Assembly (NCBI RefSeq): GCF_901000735.1
Contig: NC_081547.1
Location: forward strand, 10,337,156 to 10,401,155
DNA length: 64,000 nt
Source: Corylus avellana
Taxonomy: Eukaryota > Streptophyta > Magnoliopsida > Fagales > Betulaceae
Direction of reading: 5' to 3'
Shown: one piece after another, positions 1-9,968 of the stretch
How the letters are laid out: each line of letters opens with the position of its first letter
Position numbering within the stretch: position 1 is the first letter of the stretch
Program-made: the position numbers and the translations under genes
The notes under the pieces: generated by a model
Database searches by the model: none
The model's input: the letters and a program-made list of their open reading frames with translations, nothing else
Told to the model about the DNA's origin: nothing

Positions 1-1306
1 TCACGCGCCCTAGTGCGGCCATCGGTGAGGCGCGTGTACCTCACGCGCTTGATGATTTTCCCTCTTTGCCAGCCATGTGTCAATCCCTCATATTGCCACG
101 TCAGCCCTAAGCTGTGTCATCCAGTGCCACGCCAGCGAATTTGCCACGTCAATTGTGCCACATCAGTAGGTGCCATGTCATCACTTCGTCCACGTCAGCG
201 GATCTGCCACGTCATCACCTTGACATGGTTGACTTTTTCTTCGTTGACCGTTGACTTTGACTTTGACCACTGAAAAAGTTGACCAGGTGTTTCCTACTCA
301 ATTTTTCATTTTGATTTCAAATTTGTGGTCTATTTTTGCTTTTGGCATCTCTATATGGTAGAAAACAAGATTCTTCTCCAAATTTAGGTGCTTGTTTTGT
401 GCGGTTCAAGTTGGTTCATGCATTGTTCAATTTGGTTCCATAGCCTTTTTCTTTGGCGCAGTTCAATCCGGTTCATTCTTCTTGCAGTAGGCACTTTCGG
501 GTTAGACCAATCTTTCCTCAGGTCCATGGGTTTTCGGGCCAAAGAAGCCCTTTCAACTGACCCACTTATGCCTTGTCAAATGCCGCCATCACCGGTCACT
601 GCAGCCTTTCCTAGGCCATTGATCCATTACTAGTGAGAATTTTTTGGGTCAGACCTTTCAACGGTCCAAGGGTTTCAGGCATGATTAGCCTCTTCAACTG
701 GCCCTACTTATCTCAGCCGACTAGGCGAGACTGTCTACTAGTTAGAATTTTTGGGTCAGACCTTTCAACGGTCCAAGGGTTCCAGGCATGATTAGCCTCT
801 TCAATCGGCCATTTTTCTCCCTACTTAGCTCAGCCAGCCAGGCAAGACGGTCTACTAGTTAGATGGGTCAGACTTTAGTTCAGTCGACAAGGCGAGACGG
901 TCCAAGGGTTTCAGGCATGATTAGCATTTTCAACTGGCCTTGCTTATCTCAGCCGACCAGGCGAGACTGTCTACTAGTTAGAATTTTTTGGGACAGACTT
1001 TAGCTCAGGCGAGACGGTCCAAGGGTTACGGGCCAAACAAGCTCCTTTTAACCGAACTTACTTTTCTCAGCCGACCAGGCGAGCTCTTCATTATAGTATA
1101 TGGTTTTCAAGTCAAATTACCACCAAGTGAACCAAGCTCCAACTTAAATGCATAGCTCAATTCAGGCAGAATCCATCGGTCTCTACCAACTTTTATGGCG
1201 TTACTCCGACAACTCTTTCGGCACAAGCGACTTTTTCGGCGAATTCATTTTTCTTTCCCTTTTCTTTTACCCAAACTCAAGTTTACACATTGAGTTTAAG
1301 GGGGGA
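1..1306 (+). mobile_element. 3' internal part of an LTR retroelement, non-coding
   Basis: This segment ends in a purine-rich tract (about 1298-1306) directly before an LTR, so it is the 3' internal region of an LTR element whose 5' part lies outside the window. No protease, RT or integrase motif is visible in any frame, and the short ORFs here look like chance ORFs. At 70-270 there are repeated phrases built on CCACGTCA. From 637 to about 1080 an imperfect direct repeat of roughly 100 bp recurs (phrases GGGTCAGACC, GGTCCAAGGGTT, CAGGCATGATTAGC, CAGCCGAC, GCGAGAC). This suits a non-autonomous (LARD/TRIM-like) element or a decayed 3' region; lineage not determined. Confidence 0.6.
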
Positions 1307-1554
1307 TGTTAAGAATATTACTTGTTATTTACTTCTTTAAGTATTATTAGTCTACTAGGTTTACCTTTCCTTAGTCTACTAGGTTTACCTTTCCTTAGTC
1401 TATTAGGTTACTTGCCTCTCTATAAATAGAGGCCTCTGTATTCATTATTATTATTATTAGAGTCAATACAATGTAGTCCATTGTGTGCTTTCGCTCTCTC
1501 TCTCTCTTCTCTCTCTTTCTTCCGCTTCTAATATATTATCTAATATATTTAACA
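1307..1554 (+). repeat. 3' LTR, 248 bp
   Basis: The LTR starts TGTTAAGAATATTAC right after the polypurine tract TTTAAGGGGGGA and ends ATATATTTAACA, giving the inverted ends TGTTAA/TTAACA. A TATA box (TATAAATAGA) lies at 1421-1430, followed by a CT-rich leader. Three imperfect tandem copies of TTAGTCTACTAGGTTTACC sit at 1348-1410. The 5' LTR and matching target duplication are outside the window. Confidence 0.75.
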
Positions 1555-2730
1555 CTCAATATTCATAAGTAACCTATCATTGATGATGATGAGGGAGTCA
1601 ACGATGTAGACATGACCCAAAATTTGGTGTAAGATAAATTTGCTCATTCTTTGTTTTTTGGTCCTATAGAAACATGCATGTTTACAAAATTCTAACAATG
1701 ATGATATAGACTTGGACATGGCTAATGTTGTTGTTGGTTTTTTTTTTTAATTGAATAAGGGAAAAAAGGCTACAGGGAAATGGCTAATGTTGTTTTGGAT
1801 GTTACTCTGGTGATGGAATTTGGAAACAACTAATGGATGGAGATCATGTTTTGAAGATTTGTATCTTAGCACCAAAAATTGAAATTCCATTTTTTTTTTT
1901 TAAAAAAAAAGGAAAATGCTTGACACCATTCTTTGAAGATTTTGAGCTTAAAGATGAGTCATATGATTTTGAGGATCTAGTTTATCGGGATTGCCAAACA
2001 CCTAAACTCAGTTTGTCATTGTATTTGTAATAATTGTGTGGTAGTTTAGGTGTGGTTACTATTCATTTACGCTGGTGTGGGGTATACCATTACTCTTAAA
2101 ATTTGACCTTGTGGAAAGTTGAGCCATGCCCAAAATAACACTTTACCAACAATCATTAAACCATATACATTATTTAAGATATAATTACAAAATAAATTTT
2201 CTTATCGATCTTATGGTTAGGGGATTTTACATGCATGTCATCTCTCTAATTACACCTCCATGGTATCTAACTTTTTCTATATGATTAATTTTGTTAATGA
2301 TTTTAGTGGAAAGTGATTCAAATTCAAAGTAGTTTAAAATAATTAGGAACCTTAGATTATGTGATTTCAAAAATTTGTAATCCACAAATTGCGTGTAATA
2401 GGTCTGTATATATATATCCGACCATAAAAGATATATATATAAACATTTGTTAAATTCAAAATGGACGTCAGTTGATCATCCAAAAAGTAAAACTCACCTT
2501 TTCATGGACGCCACAAGCATGCATGCTACAAATACTCAAATAGCCTCAAATGTTTGTTTAAGGTTTATGTACTATAATAAATAAAATTTTCAAAAGCCCT
2601 AATGATGAGGTTAACCAAAAGTTAAATGCTAATAATATATTATGCCATGTAGGGCAATATTAATGATAGTATTGATTATAGTGGTGATAGTTGAAGTGGA
2701 TGGCAATGACGAGATAAAACCGAGAAAACC
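1555..2730. other. AT-rich intergenic DNA, nothing recognised
   Basis: No host exon, RNA gene or clear transposon terminus was recognised. A 65-codon ORF at 1833-2030 runs through a poly-T/poly-A stretch and has no family resemblance I can see. I looked here for the missing first exon of the omega-amidase gene and did not find one. Confidence 0.4.
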
Positions 2731-3822
2731 TAGGGGTGTCAAGGCGGTTACGGTTAGCGGTTATTGGCAATAATCGCTAACCGTAACAGCCTTAGCAGTT
2801 AGTAGATTTCACTAACCGCAATCGCTAACCGCATAGCGGCTAACGGTTAGTGGTTAACTGCCGGTTTGCGGTTAGTGAAATAGATAACCGCCCGCTAACC
2901 GCTTTTTCAAAATTGGGCTTTTTGGGTTTTTTTTTTTTGAACTTTTTGGGCCTTTTTAGGCTCTTTTTTTTTACCCTCATTTTTTTTTTGGTATTTTTAG
3001 TGTCTTCTTGGGCCCAATTGCTATAAAAAGAGCTCATATTGAAAAATAAAAAATATTTGACCCAAAATTTACATTTACTTGTACTTTAAAAAAATTTCCT
3101 TAAATATTAAATCATAACCGGCTAACTTTTTTTTAAAAAAAAGTATTCAACACTTTAATGATAATAATGATAATACATTAATACTTAAATTGTGTTTATA
3201 AGAAACACATTGGTCATTGTTTAATCAAATGTCAATTACTTAATTTGATATTATACGAATCATATCATCATTGTACATTAATAATATGATTTACTTGAAG
3301 TCTTGAATAAAATATTTGAATTGTCATTGAATCATATGATTAAGTATTGATATTATACATTTATATTATTCATATGCATATATAGACTTATAACATATAT
3401 AGACTTATAAGTTTATAACATACATTGGAAATAAGTTTCTAGATATTTAATTGTTGTATTAGTATGAATTGGTATACTTATGAGTTATGTCATATTATAT
3501 ATGTATAATTTGTTATTATATGATCAAATGATTTAATGATTAATTGATCATGTGATATAATCATATAAATTATAGTGATAATATATTAATACTCAAATTG
3601 TGATTTAATTATTTTTTTTAAAAAAAATTGTGATTTAATGATTAGGTGATTATGTTATATGTATAAATATTTGTATAATTATAATTATAAAAATATATTA
3701 TATAAAAAGGCGGTTAGCGGTTACGGTTAATAAACCCAATAACTCCTAACCCTCTAACCGCTAGGCGGTTATAGTGGTTAGACGGTTAGCGGTTAATATG
3801 GTTAAGCGGTTAGCGGTTAACC
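2731..3822 (+). mobile_element. Internally deleted hAT-family element (relative of the hAT at 28728-36168)
   Basis: It begins TAGGGGTGTCAAGGCGGTTA and is packed with GGTTAGCGG/CCGCTAACC motifs at both ends, the subterminal repeat style of plant Ac-like hAT elements. Its left 400 bp closely follows 28728-29110 and its right 600 bp follows about 35600-36150 of the larger hAT, but the transposase region is absent. The expected right terminus (TTGACACTCCTA in the large copy) is missing: the sequence changes after GCGGTTAACC and runs straight into the LTR at 3832. Non-autonomous and truncated. Confidence 0.75.
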
Positions 3823-3831
3823 ATATTTGAT

Positions 3832-4251
3832 TGATATATTCCTTTCTTAGGGCTCAAGTATAAACTAATAAGGAGTACATTTCTATTTATTTTCTCTTTA
3901 TTTTCTGGTCTAATAAGGAATATATTTTCCAAGTCAAATAAGGAGAGTAAATCTCCTAGTCCTAGGTTGATTCTAAATCTATACAAATCAGAATCCAATA
4001 CAGAAAGGTCTTAGTATGAAATAAAATAGAATCATAGTTTGAGTCAAATTAGGTCTTCTATTGCTCTGTGTAACTATTCTTCTATTTAAAGGAGAAACTA
4101 TTAGTGAACAAGTATGAGTTAATTATTATTTGAAAATACAGTTTGCTGTATTTTGGAAGTCAAGACTCCATCGAAGTAGCCATTGGAGATGATGGCTCTC
4201 TCAAAGCAGCCGATTTATCCTTTCCTATGTCTCGTTATTAGTTGGTTAACA
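3832..4251 (+). repeat. 5' LTR of the gag-only retrotransposon
   Basis: It starts TGATATATTCC and ends TTAGTTGGTTAACA, and matches the 3' LTR parts 5484-5570 and 8012-8349 along its length. It directly abuts the truncated hAT derivative on its left. Confidence 0.8.
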
Positions 4252-4256
4252 TCAAG

Positions 4257-4272
4257 TGGTATTAGAGCTAGG
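4257..4272 (+). other. Primer binding site (initiator Met tRNA type)
   Basis: TGGTATTAGAGCTAGG lies five bases after the 5' LTR and matches the usual plant TGGTATCAGAGC site, complementary to the 3' end of initiator methionine tRNA, with a C-to-T change. Confidence 0.7.
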
Positions 4273-4505
4273 GTGGAGGTTTGGTTTCCCTCTTACAAAA
4301 CCATTCTCTTGAAGCGTTCAAGTAACTGCAACGTCCAACAACAACTTGGGATCCAGCCACAATTCTCTCCAAGGCACACACTGTCCCACTCACTTGCATC
4401 AACATAGGGAGGTCCAAGAAAAAAGCCACTGCTCACGTGGATTTTTCTATGACCCGACGTTCTATTACAAGATAATTTTTGCACCATCAACAAGAAGAAG
4501 AAGAG

Positions 4506-5455
4506 ATGGACGATCGAGTGACCCATCTTGAACAATCTGTGCAATCTTTATTTAAAGGTCAAGATAAAATTTTGGCTCGATTGAAAGAACTCTTTAGGAG
4601 TTGTCCGTCCAAAAGAAGTTCCAACATGAAGAAGGTGAGACCTCGTAGGCTAAAAATCGTGAGACTGAGAGAGGAAACTCTCACGTCAAAATTGGGGAAT
4701 GGCCACAACCCTTCACTCACCGACATGTCAAATTGGATTTTCCCAGGTTCAATGGAGCAGAAGACCCAACTGTTTAGATTTGTCGAGCTGAACAATTTTT
4801 CAGGTTCCATGACACTCAAGAAGAAGAAAAGACATCACTAGCTTCTTTTCACCTAGAAGGAGAAGCACAATTGTGGTACCAAATTTTATTGCAAGAAGAG
4901 CGGGAGATAACTTTGGCAAAATTTAAGGAGGGCTTATTTGTTCACTTTGGGTCAAATGAGTTCTATGATCCATCTAGGGAATTGACAAAATTGCTGCAAG
5001 AAGGGAGTATCAAGGAGTACCAAGCCAAATTTGAATCCTTACTCTCCAAAGTAGGTACATTATCTCCAACTCAACACGTCAGTTGTTTTGTTAGTGGGTT
5101 GGAGGAATCTATAAAGGCGGAGGTACTAGCAGGAAGGCCAAATAATCTCTTGTCAGTCATTGGTTTGGCAAGAGTCTATGAAGCTAGGAATGAAGCCTTA
5201 AGGAGGGTGACCTCAAGTGACTTGTTGCAAACCCAAAATAATCATCGCCAACCACGACCAGCTTTGCCAATCAAGAAATTAACCACCAAGGAACTACGAG
5301 AGAGGCAGGAAAATGGGCTTTGTTTCAAGTGCAATGACAAATACAGCTTGGGTCATCGCTGCAAACATCTCTTTATGATAGAGGCATGTTTGGGGAAAGA
5401 TGATGATGGAGATGAAGAGGGCAAAGAATACATCTTGCAGCAATTTCCACTTTGA
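4506..5455 (+). pseudogene. Retrotransposon gag polyprotein, frameshifted
   Basis: The product starts MDDRVTHLEQSVQSLF and contains a retrotransposon gag core of the Ty3/gypsy type (LDFPRFNGAEDP, then FHLEGEAQLWYQ, then a long helical stretch), ending in a CCHC-type zinc knuckle (CFKCNDKYSLGHRC) and an acidic tail. The frame shifts at about 4590-4700, and an in-frame TAG at about 4775 replaces the Trp codon after DPTV, so it is broken as read. The downstream part from 4871 is open for 194 codons. The stop codon lies about 20 bp before the polypurine tract, so no protease or RT follows. A capsid role is known for the family; loss of function here is inferred. Confidence 0.8.
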
Positions 5456-5470
5456 GGACAAGGGCATTGT

Positions 5471-5483
5471 TAGGGGAGGGGAA
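5471..5483 (+). other. Polypurine tract of the gag-only element
   Basis: TAGGGGAGGGGAA stands directly before the 3' LTR start TGATATATT, as expected for the plus-strand priming site. Confidence 0.7.
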
Positions 5484-8349
5484 TGATATATTCCTTTCGT
5501 AGGGCTCAAATAGAAACTAAGAAGGAGTAAATCTTTATTTATTTTCTGTCTTTATTTTCTAGTCTAATAATGTAACGCCCCAAAAATTAATTAACTAGTA
5601 ATTAACTCCACAGTTCGTCTCCCAGCCTTATTCCGCGATGAACAAGACTTGGGGATCTCTACTCCTCAAAAAGAGAGGCTACTAAGTAGTAGAAACATTA
5701 AGATTCTATGAACATTAATCATTACAACCAAAACATCTACTAAGGATTACCATAGTAGCTGAAATACTATACGTATCATCATTCCAAGGGATTTAGGCTA
5801 TACCTTAATATGGAAGCATGAATCAAAGCTCTTAAGTCTACAGCATAACCCAAAAGCACTAGTTACCATGAGCACTCGCCTAAACTTGCAATATGTCCTC
5901 AAGCATCTCCCAGATCGAATCCTCCACAATAACCGGATGTTTTGCGGTATCCATCTTCTGCTAAACTATCTATAACAGCGTATATGTACATATGGAGAAA
6001 AAAAGAAGAAGGAAAGAATACAAGGGTAAGTCCGACGACTTAGTGAGTATAAACGCACATGAAGTATCCGACTTTAAGTGGCAAACTCAGTTGTTTATAA
6101 AGCACATGTAACATAATGATGTGACAGTTTATCATGTATGCAATATAGATATAATATATGCTGTAATATGAAAATTATGTCATAGTTCAACAGTATGGTC
6201 TACCTGAGATATTACTCCTTTCAGCAGGGTTGGCGCTATCTCGAGGGACCTGTAATACAATGTCGGTGCCCCGACCATTATACGCTACCGTCCATCACTA
6301 GTAGCCCGACCGAGTCCAACCTCGGGTGGCCCATACTACTAATGATGTATGTCCTGTAGTGATTAACCATTAGGCAAGGGCTGTGCCTGTCACGAATAAT
6401 CATTGGATTCAAGGCTCGTATAACATACACACATTTGACCATAAAGTTAATATGTATAGTAAGCTCATTGCCGTTATCCCGCACGTACCGGTGTACCATG
6501 TCATATGATGCAATTAATTTTATCCATCTGTTACATGCATGCTTTTACAAGTGTCATCATTATCTTGTTAATCAATATACATTTTTACAAAAGAGAGTTC
6601 ACAGTGGTTCCAAAATGTATTTCAGGAGAGTTGTAAATATGCATATTTGATATATATAAAATAGACGTGCAATGCGGGAAAAGTAACAAGTATCCATGTG
6701 AGTTTGTACTCACCAGGGTTGTAAGGCTCCTCCATAAAATCACCTTGAGGCTCCATAGCCTCAAATACTGAGAAAAGACCTATCATTAATTCTGAACCCG
6801 AGCCAAGACGAACCTAGAACATAAAATAGGGGCGATAGAACGTCGGGCCAAGATGGCGTTTCATAGAGCTGTCTCTGGGCGAGCACTCGTCCCTTAGGTC
6901 GAGCGTTCGGCCAAAGAGGTTTAGGTGGAACCTCATTTGGTTCAACAATCTCCTAAGCCTTCTCAACTGGTCCTAAGGCCACAAAAAAGGTTTCTAACAC
7001 TTCCTAACCCAAAACAACATCTCCATGCATAAAGAAATGTGCCTAACAAGAATGAAACACTAATCCATGCTTAAACCAAGATTAAGGGCAACAACATAAC
7101 TAGAAGCTTAAAACTACCAACTAAGCTAACTATGAAAATCACTTAAATAGTATAACAAATAAGTATGGAATAAGCTAACCTTAGAAGATTATCTTCTTGA
7201 AGCAAAACCTTCATGAAATCTCTCATTCTCCTTCATGAACTCACAAAACGCACAAAATCACTCAAACAAGGGTTTAGAGGGCAACGGGGGCAGAATGAGG
7301 CTTAGGGGTCGAGTGGGAGGGGTATTTATAGGGTAAGAAAAGTTGTGGATGCTGCAGGAGCTATCTTGTAAAGGGGCGAGCGCTCGGTACATAGGGGCAA
7401 GCACTCGTGTACTATTCATAGCTTTTGTCAGGCGTTTAGTCCTTATCCAGCGATCCCAAAATTGGTCAATGAGCACTTGGGTGGTCATGGACCGAGCATT
7501 CGTGTACTTTTTGAACTTACACCTGAAAAATCCTGTATGTACTTTCCTGTCACACTGAAATGAGGAGCACTCAGCCAAAACCAGCGAGTGCGTGCAGTTG
7601 GCTTTTCAGCAATTGACCAACTGCACAGTGTTGAGTAAAACGGGCATAACTCTTGTTACGAGTCTCGAAATTGTTTATGCGACCCCATTCCGGAAAGCTC
7701 TTTCCAAGACGAACATTATGATATCCATTCCAATATTTTTAAGTGCTTTCTTGGGACTCGAAAATCTAAGATTTCGCTCTATAAGATAGTTTTTTCAATG
7801 CTTTCTCGTCCTTTAGGAATTATTCCTTAACCTTTATACCGTAATCAATCACATACTCATTAGTTATCATGTATAAGCTGATTCTTCAGTACTACAGGCA
7901 TCAGTATCTTTGTTTTAAAAAGTCCAAGGTCTTACACTCTACCAAATGAGATTTGACCCTATGATCATAATTAGAGTGTACTTAACCCTAATTTGTTTTC
8001 GGGATCTTACAAATAAGGACTATATTTTCCAAGTCCAATAAGGAGAGTAAATATCCCAGTCTTAGGTTGATTCAGATTCTATACAAATCAGAATCTAATA
8101 TGGAAAGGTTTTAGTATGGAATAAAATAGAATCCTAGTCTTAGTCAAATTAGGTCTTCTATTGCTCTATGTAAGTATTATTTATTTAAAGGAGAAACTAT
8201 CAATAACAAGTATGAGTTGATTATTATTTGAAAATACAGTTTGCTGTATTTTAGAGGTCAAGACTCCATCGAAATAGACATTAGAGATTACGGCTCTCTC
8301 AAAGTAGCCGATTTATCATTTCCTATGCCTTATTATTAGTTGGTTCGCA
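5484..8349 (+). repeat. 3' LTR interrupted by a solo LTR
   Basis: LTR parts are 5484-5570 and 8012-8349. Joined without one AATAA copy they give 420 bp, the same length as the 5' LTR. It ends GTTGGTTCGCA. Confidence 0.8.
5571..8011. mobile_element. Solo LTR, 2,441 bp, probably Ty3/gypsy
   Basis: It begins TGTAACGCCCC and ends GGGATCTTACA (inverted ends TGTAA/TTACA) and is flanked by the 5-bp target duplication AATAA at 5566-5570 and 8012-8016. It sits inside the 3' LTR of the gag-only element, so it is the younger insertion. Its size and ends suit a long Ty3/gypsy LTR left by LTR-LTR recombination. No coding region is recognised inside; ORFs such as 7258-7578 are unsupported. Direction of transcription not determined. 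Confidence 0.75.
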
Positions 8350-8799
8350 TAAGTGATTCTCTTAAACTATTAAGTGAAAAAGAAATACTTTTTCAATATT
8401 ATTTATTCTCACTTTGTTTCATTTACTATATAATGTTCTATTTGTTTCGACGTAAAATGTTTTATGTTAATAAATACATTCAGCAACATAATTTTTAAGG
8501 AAAATGATTTCAGCTAAAAATATTTCTAGGTATTTGAATATCTATCAATTTACACTTTTACCTAGAAATATTTTAAGGGGGTAAAGTGTATTTTCCCTTG
8601 AGAAAATATAAAGAAAAAAAAAGTAGTTGATATATTAAAGTAGATCCAAACTCATTAGCTTAGACTTTTGGGGTAAAGTGGTGAAATCCAAACTTATTAG
8701 CTTTGACTTTTGGGGTGTAATGTTCAAATATGCATATAAATGTTATTTTTAAATTTGAACTCATCTTTTCTTTCATCTTATATTTACCTTGATTTTTAT
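8350..8799. other. AT-rich intergenic DNA, nothing recognised
   Basis: No exon or element terminus was recognised between the retrotransposon and the MITE remnant. Two near-identical phrases of about 30 bp (CTCATTAGCTTAGACTTTTGGGG and its variant) recur about 50 bp apart at 8650-8715. Confidence 0.35.
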
Positions 8800-8875
8800 A
8801 CAATGCTGATTTTAAAAGTCACATCATTTTTTAGGAATAAAAGGAGAATAAAAATTCTACGTATAGCATTACTCA
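8800..8875. mobile_element. MITE remnant (half of the 20929-21090 family)
   Basis: The phrases GATTTTAAAAGTCACATCATTTTTTA and TAGCATTACTC match the hairpin arm and terminus (in reverse) of the MITE at 20929-21090. Only one arm is recognisable. Confidence 0.4.
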
Positions 8876-8914
8876 TTTAAATGGACCAATCACTTTCAAA
8901 AACTTTCATGGATG

Positions 8915-9572
8915 GTACCTGTATACATCCAATAAACACATATGGTACTTTCGTCTATTATACATCCATAAAATTAATGACAATTTACGCCAACCCCTTT
9001 CAAAACATGACATCGATATCATATTGATATTATCTAAAATTTTAACAAAATTAATCAAACTTTAAATAAATAAATAAAATCAATTGCCAAATGGCCACCC
9101 CCAATAGCCGATCATAGAGGGTCACCAGAATCACCCCTTGCTAAACGGTCACCTCCAATGGTTATGGGGTGGTTTCAGCCACTCTTATTTGGCCATTTGG
9201 GCGACATAAACGGCTGCCCCCTTGCTAAAAGGACACCCCCAAATAGCCAGAGCGGGTTTCGGCCACCACCATTTGACTAGTTGAGGGTGGCCGAAATCAC
9301 TCCTAAGGGCTTTGGGGATGGTTCAACCACCCTTTGGCTGGCCATATGGGATGGCTCGAGCTACCATGAGAATTTTGTTAAGGTTTATTTATTTATTTAT
9401 TTATTTTTTTAATTTCTCGATCTCAACCTCCCTCCGGCTCTTAAGCCGGAGTTTTTAATTTTTAAATAATATTAATAAGACATACAAGACCTTTGTCAAT
9501 TATTAATTGGGTTTGGCGTGACATACTGTTAAAATATTAGCCTAAAATATTGAATGGATATATGTATCATCT
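8915..9572. mobile_element. Degenerate MITE-like element with GGCCACCCCC repeats
   Basis: The left part (CCTGTATACATCCAATA, then TTTACGCCAACCCC) is imperfectly inverted at the right (GGGTTTGGCGTGACATACTG, then GAATGGATATATGTATCATC), suggesting a non-autonomous element of about 650 bp with decayed inverted ends. The middle (9090-9360) repeats GGCCACCCCCAAATAGCC-type phrases, also seen at 59690-59900, 60370-60490 and 61230-61340. No coding function seen. Confidence 0.35.
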
Positions 9573-9585
9573 GTTATAGTTTTTA

Positions 9586-9916
9586 GGGAAAAATCCACTT
9601 CACCCCCTGAAGTTTTAGGGGTTTTTCAATTTGAATCCAAAAGTTTAAAAATTGGCAATGTACCCCCTAATGTTTCAAAAATTTTTAATTTAAACCTTCC
9701 GTTACTAATTTCCATCAAATTGGACGGAAATCTCTAAAATTACGTAATTACCCTCAGGCTTTTTTAAAAAAATTTCCGTCCAATTTAACGGAATTAATAA
9801 CGAAAAGTTTAAATTGAAAATTTTTGAAACATTGGGGGTACATTGCCAATTTTTAAACTTTGGGGTTCAAATTGAAAAACTCTTGAAACTTCATGAGGTT
9901 AAAGTAAATTTTTTCC
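9586..9916. mobile_element. Palindromic Mutator-type MITE, 331 bp
   Basis: Nearly the whole element is an inverted repeat: GGGAAAAATCCACTT at the left is answered by AAGTAAATTTTTTCC at the right, with matched phrases such as AAAATTGGCAATGTACCCCC. It is flanked by a perfect 9-bp duplication, TAGTTTTTA, at 9577-9585 and 9917-9925. It lies 52 bp upstream of the first visible exon of the omega-amidase gene. Confidence 0.85.
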
Positions 9917-9968
9917 TAGTTTTTAAAATGAAGAGTTTATTCAATTAGTGTTACCAAATTGTGGACAG

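Larger units (their letters stand above)
3832..8349 (+). mobile_element. Gag-only LTR retrotransposon (TR-GAG-like), split by a solo LTR
   Basis: Two LTRs beginning TGATATATTCCTTTC flank an internal region of only 1,232 bp that holds a primer binding site, a gag gene and a polypurine tract, with no room for pol. The 5' LTR is 420 bp (3832-4251). The 3' LTR (5484-8349) is also exactly 420 bp once the inserted 2,441-bp solo LTR and one AATAA target duplication are subtracted. The original element was therefore about 2.07 kb. This is the layout described for plant terminal-repeat retrotransposons with GAG domain (TR-GAG), which must borrow pol proteins from another element. No matching target duplication is visible (TTGAT on the left, TAAGT on the right). 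Confidence 0.8.

Noticed and set aside
637..1080. Regular repeats that could suggest a CRISPR-like array
   Set aside because: Repeats are imperfect, about 100 bp long with no unique spacers, and lie in a eukaryotic LTR element.
7258..7578. 106-codon ORF in the solo LTR
   Set aside because: It has no recognisable domain and lies in LTR sequence.
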